This document shows, in pieces, positions 43,803 through 51,915 of a stretch of 64,000 bases of DNA (its first letter is position 1; each line of letters opens with the position of its first letter). The stretch is from DASWZN01 sp963841635 (lineage in GTDB: Bacteria > Acidobacteriota > Terriglobia > Bryobacterales > Bryobacteraceae). Both the position numbers and the translations under genes were made by a program. The notes below the pieces were generated by a model. It had not been told where the DNA came from. It saw only the letters and a list, made by a program, of their open reading frames with translations, and searched no databases. The DNA lies in assembly GCA_963841635.1 (NCBI GenBank), contig CAWJDO010000002.1:868001-932000 (forward strand). The letters are read 5' to 3'.

Positions 43803-44765
43803 ATGGTTCTGGTAACGGGCGCTAGCGGTTTCCTCGGGGGCAGACTGGCGCAAATCCTCGTAGAGCGCGGCGAGGCGGTGCGTGTGCTCGCCCGGCCGGC
43901 CAGCGATCTGCGGCACCTCGACGGTCTGCCGGTGGAGGTGGTGCGGGGGGACGCGGCGGGAGCGGCCCAGGGTGTCACGCACATCTACAACTGCGCCGGG
44001 TGCTCCACCGACTGGGCGCCGTGGCGCGACTACTACGAAGCCAACGTCGCGGGCGTGGTAGAACTGCTCCGCGCCGCGGCCGGCGTCACGGGTCTGCGGC
44101 GCTTTCTGCACGTGAGCACCACCGACGTCTACGGCTATCCTCTGGTTCCGTGCGACGAATCGCACCCGATCGTCGATGCCGGCCTGGCATACAACCGCAG
44201 CAAGGGCATGGGCGAGACGCGGGTGTGGGAGGCGGCGCGCGAGACCGGCCTCGCGGTCACTGTGGTGAGGCCGGCGACCATCTACGGGCCGCGGGGCAAG
44301 GCGTTCGTCACCGATATTGCGAAGCTGATCGGGCAGGGGCTGATGGCGGTGATCGGCGGCGGGCGCGCGGCGGGCGGGTTCTGCTACGTGGACAACGTGG
44401 CGGAGGCGATGATTCAGGCGGCCACGGCGAGCGAGACGGTGGGGCGCGCATACAACTTGGCGGACGGGACGGGCGTGACGTGGCGCCGGTACGTCGATGC
44501 GCTGGCGGATGGTTTGGGCCGCCGGCGTCCTTGGATCGATCTCCCAGTGGCGGTGGCCTCCGGACTGGCGCGGGCGATGGAGGCTCCGCACCGCTGGCTT
44601 GGGATCCCCGGGCGTCCTTTGCTGACGCGGCATGCCACCCTGCTGCTGGGGAGGAACCAGGAGTTCCCGATCGAGCGGGCGCGGCGGGAGTTCGGGTTCA
44701 GTCCGGCGGTCGGGTTCGAGGAAGGGATGCGGCGGTCGGTGGAATGGCTGCGTCGGACCGCGTGA
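43803..44765 (+). CDS. Extended SDR (NAD-dependent epimerase/reductase-like)
   Basis: A 320-residue extended short-chain dehydrogenase. MVLVTGASGFLGGRLAQIL is the Rossmann motif. The catalytic YxxxK reads YNRSK near residue 136, with VSTTDVYGYP supplying the Ser/Thr. The C-terminal part contains WRRYVDALADGLG, typical of 3-beta-HSD/epimerase-like members. It probably reduces a ketone made by the preceding oxoamine synthase, as the bacterial ceramide-pathway ketoreductase CerR does. The link to that pathway rests on adjacency. An ordinary sugar epimerase is less likely from the C-terminal pattern. Confidence 0.85.
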   Translation: MVLVTGASGFLGGRLAQILVERGEAVRVLARPASDLRHLDGLPVEVVRGDAAGAAQGVTHIYNCAGCSTDWAPWRDYYEANVAGVVELLRAAAGVTGLRRFLHVSTTDVYGYPLVPCDESHPIVDAGLAYNRSKGMGETRVWEAARETGLAVTVVRPATIYGPRGKAFVTDIAKLIGQGLMAVIGGGRAAGGFCYVDNVAEAMIQAATASETVGRAYNLADGTGVTWRRYVDALADGLGRRRPWIDLPVAVASGLARAMEAPHRWLGIPGRPLLTRHATLLLGRNQEFPIERARREFGFSPAVGFEEGMRRSVEWLRRTA

Positions 44766-44873
44766 GGGCGAGGCGTTCGTTTCGAGTCAAGCCGACAATC
44801 CGGGAGCTTCCCCGGGAAGCTCCACTTTCTATCGGTAGGGCGTAGGAATTAGGATTTGATTCCCGCGCTGAAC

Positions 44874-45770
44874 TTACTGATGCAACGAAAATCCGGACGG
44901 CAAAGCTGCCTCAAGATCGATTTGTTCTCCGGTGATGGGATGGTGTAATTTCAGAAATTGGGCGTGCAGGAAATATCCTCCATCGCCGGGGAGGCCGGGG
45001 AGATTTTCAAGAGGCTGGCCGGTTAAGCCGTACAGAGGATCGCCTACCAGGGGATGGCCGATGGATGCCAGATGGATTCTGATTTGATGAGGGCGGCCCG
45101 AATTCAGGCTTACCTCAAACGTTGTGGTGGTGGTGGTGCGTGAGATCACCTTTGCCAGTGATTTTGACGGTTTGCCCCTTGGGTTGGCGGCCCACACGGA
45201 ACCGATGAGCGGGTGCGGTACGAGGCCGATGGGCGTCAGGATTTCGTAGGCGTCGTGCTGTGCAACGTTTTGAGCCAGCGCCCGGTAGATTTTTTGAATT
45301 TTTGGTGTGTTCCAGTTTGCGAATAGATTAGAGGCCGCCTGCGGTGTTTTGGCGAAGAGGACGATGCCGGTGGTGGCTCGGCCCAACCGGTGGACAGGGT
45401 TTGCGTTGGGGGTTTGCTCTTGCACCAGGCGCAGGAGGGTGTTTTCCATGAAGCCGCCGCCGGGGAGGGTGGGCAGCCCGCTGGGTTTGTTGACGGCCAA
45501 CAGATGGGGGTCTTCAAACAGGACTTCGAAGTGCTGAGGGGAGTCTGGCTCGATCCAGGGTGGACGGTTCCAGACAAGGGTCTGGCCCAAAGTGACCGAT
45601 TCGCTTCCGGTGGCGGTGACGCCGTCGAGGGTGACTTCGCCGTTGTTCAGTTTCTGCTGCCAGGCTTGTGGGGATGAGTGGGCGTAAAGGCTTGCCAAGT
45701 GGGAGAGCAGGGTCTGTCCATGGTATTTGCTGCTGATGATTGTGGTGTAGGCATAGCCCCGGTTGAGCAT
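44874..45770 (-). CDS. RluA-family pseudouridine synthase-like protein with altered catalytic motif
   Basis: A 298-residue protein. The start at 45770 (MLNRGYAYTTIISSKYHGQ) begins the protein-like part. An S4-like N-terminal region (WQQKLNNGEVTLDG) precedes LLAVNKPSGLPTLPGG, the core PVHRLGRATTGIVLFAKT and the C-terminal SGRPHQIRIHLASIGHPLVGDPLYG. In the RluA family the core normally reads HRLDRxTSG with the catalytic Asp; here Gly stands in its place. The gene is AT-richer than its neighbours and contains a GTG-repeat run coding six Thr, suggesting transfer. Activity is uncertain; a wholly different family is unlikely. Confidence 0.88.
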   Translation of the reverse strand: MLNRGYAYTTIISSKYHGQTLLSHLASLYAHSSPQAWQQKLNNGEVTLDGVTATGSESVTLGQTLVWNRPPWIEPDSPQHFEVLFEDPHLLAVNKPSGLPTLPGGGFMENTLLRLVQEQTPNANPVHRLGRATTGIVLFAKTPQAASNLFANWNTPKIQKIYRALAQNVAQHDAYEILTPIGLVPHPLIGSVWAANPRGKPSKSLAKVISRTTTTTTFEVSLNSGRPHQIRIHLASIGHPLVGDPLYGLTGQPLENLPGLPGDGGYFLHAQFLKLHHPITGEQIDLEAALPSGFSLHQ

Positions 45771-45957
45771 GTAGTTTGAGTGTAAGCTATGGCATCTGCG
45801 GCAGGAGTTGCTGGGGTTCGAGCGACACGGCGTGGCAGGCCCCAAGTCCGCATCTGAGAACCTTGGCCGTTACCGACCGCCAGCCGCCCTTGGCCCAGCG
45901 AGGCTTGCGGCTGCGCCGATCCCGTAGTTTCGCCTGGGCAGGGGCGGGCGGAGGCCG

Positions 45958-47427
45958 TCAGCCGAAGTCCTGAAACTTCTTCCAGAACTCGGGCCAGGGC
46001 TGGCGCGGGGGGCCGCAGACGAAGATGTCCGGATGGTCGAGGCTCTCCTCGTTCTCGACTCCCAGGAGATTGCCGTTGTGGCCGGCCACACGGCAACCGG
46101 TGAGCGTCCGGTTCGCGTACTTGCTCGACAGGCCGACAACGATCAGCGTCGATGGGGGCGGCATAGGATAGCCGCGCAACCACGCCGAGTTGGTTCCGCT
46201 CATGGGCAGGGGCAGGTGGTAGGCCGGGCCCAGAATTTCGATGGCGCCCTGCTCGCCGTAGTTTCCCGCCAGCACGCCCACACTCGCCCGCTGATCCGGA
46301 GGCAGCGAATCCCGAATGCCGGCCACCGTCCTGACCAACTCTTCCCAGCCGATCTCCTCGCGCAGATCGCCGTTGCGCCGGAGGGCGAAGTCCTTGAGCC
46401 AGCCGCCGGAGGCCAGCGGCAGAACGATCGCGCAGGCGTAGAGCCCGATCAGCGCCATGCCGGTGAAAAACACGGCCTCGACCGTGCGGCGGGGCAACCG
46501 GCCGAGCGACGCGGTCCGGCGCTCACCCGCGACCGCGCCCATCGCCATCAGCATGGGATAGGCCGCCGCCAGGTAATAGCCTCGCCCTTTCGCCACCATA
46601 AAAAGCGCCAGCGGGATCAGGTACATCCAGGCCAGCATTCGATAGCGGCGGTCGCGCAGGAACAACAGCAGGCCGGCGATCCACAGCGGCGCCGCGAACA
46701 GATTCGTGCAGATCAGGAACTGGTCGCGCAGAAACCCGTTGGTGCGCCCCTGGCCGACATCGCGCGCGTGAATGTGCTGGAGGAAGTGCAGGGAGATGAA
46801 TCCATGGCGCGCCTGCCACACCAAGTTCGGCAGAAAGAACGCGATCGCCAGGGCCATGCCACCCCAGAACCAGGCGCTCCCAAGAAAGCGCCGCTCGCGC
46901 GTCAGTAGAACCCCGCCCAGGATCCCGGCGATGAAGAACGCGATCGCGTACTTGGTCAGAAGTCCCAGGCCCATCGCTGCGCCGATGGCCAGCCACCAGC
47001 GCGGGTTCTCCGTCTTGAGCAGGCGAATCGTGAAATACGCGATCAGCACCCACCACAGATAGTCGAAGGTGGTGTATTGGAATTCCGTGCCTTCGAACAA
47101 AGGCAGGGGCGAGAGCGCGACCGCAAGGGCGGCGGTGACCTGGGCCAGCCGTGCGCCGCCCAGTTCGCGCGCCATCAACCCGGTGACCAGGATGGCCAGC
47201 GCTTGGGATATGACGGAAAAGAGGCGCAGCCCCACCAGGGAGAGTCCGAAGATGCCGAGGCCGATGCGCTCCAGAAAAGGCGTCAGCGGCGGATAGGCGA
47301 CGAATCCCCAGTCAAGATGGCGGGCGTCGCTGAGGAACTGAAGTTCGTCGCGATGAAAGCCGTAGCGCTGGTTGGTGAGCAGGTGTATGACGGCGACGGC
47401 GGCCGCGACCGCCAGCACCGCCACCAT
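45958..47427 (-). CDS. GT39-family membrane glycosyltransferase
   Basis: A 489-residue polytopic protein with about ten or more helices. After helix 1 it reads YGFHRDELQFLSDARHLDW and YPPLTPFLERI, the H-x-D-E type loop of the PMT/ArnT-like superfamily, whose Asp is the likely catalytic base. It would transfer a sugar from a polyprenyl carrier at the periplasmic face. The soluble C-terminal region (from about residue 355) is specific to this subgroup. It ends 39 bases before the FKBP gene's stop on the same strand order. Confidence 0.85.
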   Translation of the reverse strand: MVAVLAVAAAVAVIHLLTNQRYGFHRDELQFLSDARHLDWGFVAYPPLTPFLERIGLGIFGLSLVGLRLFSVISQALAILVTGLMARELGGARLAQVTAALAVALSPLPLFEGTEFQYTTFDYLWWVLIAYFTIRLLKTENPRWWLAIGAAMGLGLLTKYAIAFFIAGILGGVLLTRERRFLGSAWFWGGMALAIAFFLPNLVWQARHGFISLHFLQHIHARDVGQGRTNGFLRDQFLICTNLFAAPLWIAGLLLFLRDRRYRMLAWMYLIPLALFMVAKGRGYYLAAAYPMLMAMGAVAGERRTASLGRLPRRTVEAVFFTGMALIGLYACAIVLPLASGGWLKDFALRRNGDLREEIGWEELVRTVAGIRDSLPPDQRASVGVLAGNYGEQGAIEILGPAYHLPLPMSGTNSAWLRGYPMPPPSTLIVVGLSSKYANRTLTGCRVAGHNGNLLGVENEESLDHPDIFVCGPPRQPWPEFWKKFQDFG

Positions 47428-47465
47428 GTCAGCTCGAGAGCGCGTCGCCAGCGGGCCTCCCGAAG

Positions 47466-48236
47466 TTACTTCGTCGGCGGCGTGGCCGGCGCAGGGGGCG
47501 CGGCCGGTGCCGATGGCGCTGGAGGCGCAGGCGGAGGGACGATTTCGAGCAGCTCGACCTCGAAGACCAGCGTGGCGCCGCCCGGAATGGCCGGCGGATG
47601 ACCTCGGTCCCCGTAAGCAATCCCTGAGGGACAGGTCAGGCTGGCTTTGCCTCCCACCTTCATCTTCTGAACGCCCTCGGTCCAGCAGGGGATCACGCCA
47701 GTCAGGGTGAACTCGGCTGGCGAGTTGCGTTTGTAAGAGCTGTCGAACTCGGTGCCGTTGGTGAGCGCGCCCTTGTAGTGCACCTTGACCTTGTCGGTTG
47801 GCACGGGGGAGGCTCCGGTGCCCGCCCTCAACTCGCGATAAACCAGGCCCGAGGCGGTCTTCTCGGCGCCCGGTTCCGCGGCGGCCTTGGCCAGGAAAGC
47901 CTCACCGGCGGCCTTCTCGCGCGTGGCTGCCTGGGCGCCACGTTCCTGGGCGAGCTTGCCGATCTTGGGACCCCAGGTGTTGATCTCGACCTCGGGCTTG
48001 CCCGCGGCCGCATCCGCAAAACCTTTCTTGACGAGATCGACCTCGGCCGGGCTCAGACTGAACGTCCCGAGCGACTGGAACATGTAGACGCCGAGCGCGT
48101 AGATGGTTTTCTCCTCGTCGGTGGCGAGCCCCGGGGCGGCTGGCGCCGACACCGCGGGCTTGGGAGGCGCCGGGGCCGCCGGCTTCGGAGCCTGCGCCAA
48201 TAGGACGACAGGTAGGGCCAAAAGGAATAACCGCAT
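47466..48236 (-). CDS. FKBP-type peptidyl-prolyl cis-trans isomerase (exported)
   Basis: A 256-residue protein. The start at 48236 (MRLFLLALPVVLLAQAP) gives a signal peptide; the frame upstream is not protein-like. An Ala/Pro stretch is followed by an N-terminal FKBP dimerisation-type domain (EEKTIYALGVYMFQSL) and then the FKBP core VKVHYKGALTNGTEFDSSYKR, KVGGKASLTCPSGIAYGDRG and IPGGATLVFEVELLEI. The end is another Ala/Pro-rich tail. It should act as a periplasmic folding catalyst, like FkpA or Mip. Downstream lies a membrane glycosyltransferase gene. Confidence 0.92.
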   Translation of the reverse strand: MRLFLLALPVVLLAQAPKPAAPAPPKPAVSAPAAPGLATDEEKTIYALGVYMFQSLGTFSLSPAEVDLVKKGFADAAAGKPEVEINTWGPKIGKLAQERGAQAATREKAAGEAFLAKAAAEPGAEKTASGLVYRELRAGTGASPVPTDKVKVHYKGALTNGTEFDSSYKRNSPAEFTLTGVIPCWTEGVQKMKVGGKASLTCPSGIAYGDRGHPPAIPGGATLVFEVELLEIVPPPAPPAPSAPAAPPAPATPPTK

Positions 48237-48285
48237 GCTTTTAGGGTAACATCCTTTGGCCGAAGGATCATTGCTTAGGCGCATG

Positions 48286-48513
48286 CTAACGCGCGCGGTT
48301 CCCTATGACGGCGCGGAGCCGGGCGCGCCTGGCCCACTCGATCGCCTCTTCCCTGGACTTCACCTGAACGATCCAGTACCCGCCGATGAACTCCTTGGTC
48401 TCGGCGAACGGGCCGTCGATGACGGTACGCTTGCCTCCCGAGATCCGGATGCGCACACCCTCGGAGGTGGGCCTGAGGCCGGCCGCATCGAGAAGCACGC
48501 CGGCTTTCATCAA
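48286..48513 (-). pseudogene. Truncated YCII-family gene
   Basis: A 75-residue frame whose centre matches the DGPF/YCII family: SGGKRTVIDGPFAETKEF then GGYWIVQVKSREEAIEWARR. Intact members are about 115-140 residues. Here about 35 N-terminal residues are missing, and the frame is stopped (TAA) directly before DEELMKAGVLL. The C-terminus after EWARR no longer matches the family. It overlaps the end of the MoaD/ThiS-like gene. Likely a remnant left by a recombination event. Confidence 0.72.
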
Positions 48514-48827
48514 CTCTTCGTCAGCTTATCGCTCCCCCCGGCAATGGCCCCGACCACCAGGAAGGGCTCGGCGCCGCTCGCGACCGCGGCGGGGAGGGGG
48601 GCGTCGGGCGATTCGTGGGAAAGGTCCTGTTCGCAGGCGAAGAAGCGGACGAACGGGCGCCGTTTCTGGGTGACGTGGTCGCGGATGGTGCCTGCGAGCG
48701 CCGGATATTGGGCTTCCAACGCGTCGAGCACGGAGCGCTGCGTGACCGGTCCCTCGACCGCGAGCTGCACCTCGCCGCTGACCTTGGCGATCGTGCGCAG
48801 GTGCGCCGGAAGCACGACCCGGATCAT
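48510..48827 (-). CDS. MoaD/ThiS-like beta-grasp protein with extended C-terminus
   Basis: A 105-residue protein, MIRVVLPAHLRTIAKVSGEV, with the ubiquitin-like beta-grasp pattern and a C-terminal AEPFLVVGAIAGG. Sulfur-carrier members end in this Gly-Gly, where the thiocarboxylate forms; here seven extra residues, SDKLTKS, follow because the frame runs into the YCII remnant. A carrier would need processing, or the protein has another role. The start overlaps the BNR-protein stop as ATGA (48827-48824), so the two are translated together. Confidence 0.82.
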   Translation of the reverse strand: MIRVVLPAHLRTIAKVSGEVQLAVEGPVTQRSVLDALEAQYPALAGTIRDHVTQKRRPFVRFFACEQDLSHESPDAPLPAAVASGAEPFLVVGAIAGGSDKLTKS

Positions 48828-49939
48828 TGCAGCGTCTGGACCTCTACCGACAGCACGGCCGGAAGATCGCGGACGATGGGAGCCCAGTTGTCCCCGGCGT
48901 CGGCGGAGGCGTACACCTGGCCGCCCGTGGTGCCGAAGTAGACGCCGCAGGAATCGAGCGAATCCACGGCCATCGCGTCGCGCAGCACGTTGACATAGCA
49001 GTCGCTCTGCGGCAGGCCGTTCGTCAGCGCCTCCCACTCGTTGCCGCCGGTGCGGCTACGGTAGACGCGCAACTTGCCTTCGAGCGGGAAGTGCTCCGAA
49101 TCGCTCTTGATGGGGACGACGTAAACGGTGTCGGGCTCATGCGCGTGGACGTCGATCACGAAGCCGAAGTCGGTGGGCAGGTTGCCGCTGACCTCGGTCC
49201 AGGAGTCGCCGGCATTATCGGTCCGCATGACATCCCAGTGCTTCTGCATGAACAGCACGTTCGGCCGCGCGCGGTGCTGGGTGATGTGGTGAACACAGTG
49301 GCCGACCTCGGCGTTGGGGTCGGGGATGTATTGGGACTTCAGTCCCTTGTTGATGGGGCGCCAGGTCTCGCCCGCATCGTCGGTGCGGAAGGCGCCGGCG
49401 GCCGAGATGGCGATGAAGATCCGCCGCGGGTCCGCGGGATCGAGAATGATGGTGTGCAGGCACATTCCGCCCGCGCCCGGCTGCCAGTGGGGCCCCGTCC
49501 CGTGGTTGCGGAGGCCGGCGAGTTCCTTCCAGTTCTGCCCGCCGTCGGTGGAGCGGAACAGGGCGGCGTCTTCGACCCCGGCGTAGACGGTATCGGGATC
49601 GGTGAGCGAGGGCTCTAGGTGCCAGACGCGCTTGAATTCCCAGGGGTGCGCCGTGCCGTCGTACCACTGGTGCGTGCCGGGAGTGCCCTCGTAGACGAAC
49701 TTGTTGCCAACCGGCTCCCAGGTTTTGCCGCCGTCGCTCGAGCGCTGCAGCATCTGCCCGAACCAGCCGCTGGTCTGGGATGCGTACAGGCGATTGGGAT
49801 CGGCCGGCGATCCTTTCACGTGATACATTTCCCAGCCCGCGAAGTGCGGGCCGCTGACGTCCCACTGCTTGCGCTTTCCGTCTGACGAAAGAACGAAGGC
49901 GCCTTTTCTGGTGCCCACCAAGACCCGTACGGAGCTCAT
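48824..49939 (-). CDS. BNR/sialidase-type beta-propeller protein
   Basis: A 371-residue protein, start at 49939 (MSSVRVLVGTRKGAFVL). It is built from repeated BNR/Asp-box units: SSDGGKTWEPVG, STDGGQNWKELAG, TDDAGETWRPIN, TDNAGDSWTEVSG and SADAGDNWAPIV. This gives a propeller fold like sialidases and VPS10-type proteins, but sialidase catalytic residues cannot be seen, and there is no signal peptide. Its stop overlaps the MoaD/ThiS-like ATG. The upstream side is a 9-base target duplication and the left end of an insertion sequence. Confidence 0.88.
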   Translation of the reverse strand: MSSVRVLVGTRKGAFVLSSDGKRKQWDVSGPHFAGWEMYHVKGSPADPNRLYASQTSGWFGQMLQRSSDGGKTWEPVGNKFVYEGTPGTHQWYDGTAHPWEFKRVWHLEPSLTDPDTVYAGVEDAALFRSTDGGQNWKELAGLRNHGTGPHWQPGAGGMCLHTIILDPADPRRIFIAISAAGAFRTDDAGETWRPINKGLKSQYIPDPNAEVGHCVHHITQHRARPNVLFMQKHWDVMRTDNAGDSWTEVSGNLPTDFGFVIDVHAHEPDTVYVVPIKSDSEHFPLEGKLRVYRSRTGGNEWEALTNGLPQSDCYVNVLRDAMAVDSLDSCGVYFGTTGGQVYASADAGDNWAPIVRDLPAVLSVEVQTLQ

Positions 49940-50016
49940 CCCCGATCCCCCTTTTCCGAGTTTGCCGCTTATGGCCTTACTATATCTTAATGGTCGTGCC
50001 GGGGGAAGGGAAACAG

Positions 50017-50025
50017 TCACGGAGC
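50017..50025. repeat. Left copy of 9-bp target site duplication
   Basis: TCACGGAGC directly outside the left terminal repeat of the insertion sequence; the same 9 bases recur at 51907-51915. Confidence 0.9.
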
Positions 50026-50212
50026 CAGCAGTCTCGGAATTGGTCGGGCTCAGAGGTAGGCGCGGTCGGCTGGACTGATTTTCGCGTGGGAGCGATGGCG
50101 CAGGCAGCGTGAAAGGAGACGGCGCAGCCTGAGGTGGTGCCGCTAGGCAGGTGAGGTTGTCAAAGATCGGTCGGTTTCGAGCGCGCGGCAGGCGGTCCGC
50201 GCGGAGCGTGGA

Positions 50213-51427
50213 TTAGCTGGTGTTTTGGGTGCATGGGAGGCGGAGGTTCAGCCATAGCAGGCTGGCTAGGTCGATGGCGCTGCGAACAGGATGCGCGCCG
50301 CGGTGCAGGTAACACAGCCGGTACAGCCGTTCGATGACCAGGGCCAGGGCAATCAGCAGCCAGTTCAGCAACATGCTGTTGGGATCGTGATGGCAGATGT
50401 GCTCCATGCCGTAACGATTCTTGCCGTCGTTGAAGCCCTGGTTTTCGATCTCCCAACGGTTCTTGGCCAGGCGGAACAGGTTGAAGCTTCCCACCTGCCG
50501 GCGCGGAAAGTCGGTGAGCCACTCGGCCTGGATCACGGTTCCATCCGGTTTGTACTGCCGATAGCGCAACACGCGCACCTGTTCCCACCCCAGGGTGGCC
50601 CAGGGCGGAAAGTCGTCGGCATCCCAGAGTTCCACGCGGTCGGCCCCGTAAAAAGAGACCGAGTGCGGAGGTTGGCCGTCGAAGAGCCGCGCCGCGGCTT
50701 GAGACAGTTCGGGAAGATTGCCCTTCAGTCGCGCCACCACCCGCAGGCCGAGCTGGCCGGCAGTGTGGAGAAAAGGGGCCGTGGCGAACTCTCCGTCGGC
50801 GACGACATACTGGGCGAAGCGTCTGCCGATGCGGGCCGTGGCTCGCTGGAGCAGGCGCTGCCCGGCGGCGTACTCGCTGTCTCCGGCCCCGTAGGGTTCT
50901 ACATCCAGGGGAAGGGTGATACCCGTGCCGACCACGGTGAGCAGGGCGAAGTGGTGCAAGTGGCCATGCAAGGTCCCTTGACCGTCCTTGACGGGATGAC
51001 ATAGCGGGCAAGGTTCCTTCTGGGTATACCCGGCGCCGGTGCCGTCCAGAGCCAGTCCGATCAAACGAGTACACTCGAAAACCTTGTTGCGCTTGGCTTG
51101 GTGGATCGCCGAGCTGAGCGCGGCGCGCGTGGATTCCGGATCGAGACGCTCGGTGAAATAGGCCAGGGCGTCATCGCCAAAGGCCGTTCCGACACCCAGG
51201 CCGGGACGGGCCGGGGAATGCACCAGCCATTCCACGCGCAAGAAACTCCAGGCGCGCAACAGATGCGCGATGAGCAGCGACCAGACCAAGGCGGGCGCCG
51301 GAATGCGCGGTCGAATCCGGCCATCGCCGGGGTGCTGGAAATAGGACTTCAGGCCCAAACAATAGGAAGCGTAGTGCAGGATCTTCAGCGCGCTGGGTTC
51401 GCTCACCGGGGTTGCTGTTTCCGCCAT
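50213..51427 (-). CDS. DDE transposase of the insertion sequence
   Basis: A 404-residue transposase. The start at 51427 (MAETATPVSEPSALKIL) overlaps the accessory gene's end by 25 bases. The catalytic core shows LIGLALDGTGAGY (first Asp), YVVADGEFATAPF (second Asp) and RWEIENQGFNDGKNRYGMEH (the Glu region, similar to the YREK signature of IS4-type enzymes). Cys residues near QKEPCPLCHPVKDG could bind a metal. Inside a complete element with terminal repeats, so it is probably active or recently was. Confidence 0.93.
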   Translation of the reverse strand: MAETATPVSEPSALKILHYASYCLGLKSYFQHPGDGRIRPRIPAPALVWSLLIAHLLRAWSFLRVEWLVHSPARPGLGVGTAFGDDALAYFTERLDPESTRAALSSAIHQAKRNKVFECTRLIGLALDGTGAGYTQKEPCPLCHPVKDGQGTLHGHLHHFALLTVVGTGITLPLDVEPYGAGDSEYAAGQRLLQRATARIGRRFAQYVVADGEFATAPFLHTAGQLGLRVVARLKGNLPELSQAAARLFDGQPPHSVSFYGADRVELWDADDFPPWATLGWEQVRVLRYRQYKPDGTVIQAEWLTDFPRRQVGSFNLFRLAKNRWEIENQGFNDGKNRYGMEHICHHDPNSMLLNWLLIALALVIERLYRLCYLHRGAHPVRSAIDLASLLWLNLRLPCTQNTS

Positions 51428-51801
51428 AGCACCAGCAGTTCGGCGTTGGCCGCCAGCACTTCCTTGAGGGCCTCCTGAAACTCGCGGCCGGCCTCCACGC
51501 GGCGGCGCACCTGGTCGACCCACTCCTTGGGGATGCGTTCCACCCGTTTCTTGCCCTGGACCATGAAGGTCAACGACCAAGCCGGGTGCCCGGGGCCGCC
51601 GGAGGCGCAGTGGCAGGTTGGCTTACCGCAACGGGTGTGGCTGACGGACAAGGAGCCGGGCAGCAGTTCAGCCGGGAGTTGGAATTTGCGGAGGAGTTCG
51701 AACTTGCGCTGGCGGAGCCGGGAGGCCTGCTGGCCCTTGGGGCTGATCTCCATCTTGCTGTAATCATACAACAAGAAATAGGATAAAACAAGCCAAAACA
51801 A
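51403..51801 (-). CDS. IS accessory protein (DUF6788-like)
   Basis: A frame of up to 132 residues; MEISPKGQQASRLRQRKFEL (17th codon) is the more likely start and gives about 116 residues. LPGSLSVSHTRCGKPTCHCA has the Cys-x-Lys-Pro-x-Cys-x-Cys motif of the small DUF6788 proteins that often precede IS4-like transposases. SLTFMVQGKKRVERIPKEWV follows. Its end overlaps the transposase start, so the two are likely translated together or by frameshifting. Role in transposition unknown. Confidence 0.82.
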   Translation of the reverse strand: MFWLVLSYFLLYDYSKMEISPKGQQASRLRQRKFELLRKFQLPAELLPGSLSVSHTRCGKPTCHCASGGPGHPAWSLTFMVQGKKRVERIPKEWVDQVRRRVEAGREFQEALKEVLAANAELLVLWRKQQPR

Positions 51802-51906
51802 TGAACGCGAAGATTGGAGTGGTGGCGCTGTGCGAACGTCCCCTCGGTCGCCCCAGCGGCGTCAAGGTCTTAGCGGGAACTCACTTTTTCAATTCCGAGA
51901 CTGCTG

Positions 51907-51915
51907 TCACGGAGC
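51907..51915. repeat. Right copy of 9-bp target site duplication
   Basis: TCACGGAGC directly after the right terminal inverted repeat. Its first three bases are, on the minus strand, the TGA stop of the winged-helix regulator. Confidence 0.9.

Larger units (their letters stand above)
50026..51906 (-). mobile_element. Complete 1881-bp insertion sequence (IS4-superfamily-like)
   Basis: Perfect 17-bp terminal inverted repeats, CAGCAGTCTCGGAATTG at 50026-50042 and its reverse complement at 51890-51906, enclose two overlapping minus-strand genes: an accessory DUF6788-like protein and a DDE transposase. Direct 9-bp duplications TCACGGAGC flank both ends. The matched ends and target duplication mean insertion was by cut-and-paste transposition and the copy is intact. 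Beyond position 17 the two ends no longer match. The right-hand target copy contains the stop codon of the neighbouring regulator gene. Confidence 0.93.

Noticed and set aside
45121..45140. GTG run as a phase-variation tract
   Set aside because: Trinucleotide repeats keep the frame, so copy number changes would not switch the gene; it codes a Thr run.
50043..50212. Additional gene between IS left end and transposase
   Set aside because: No frame with a ribosome site; it is the untranslated part of the element.
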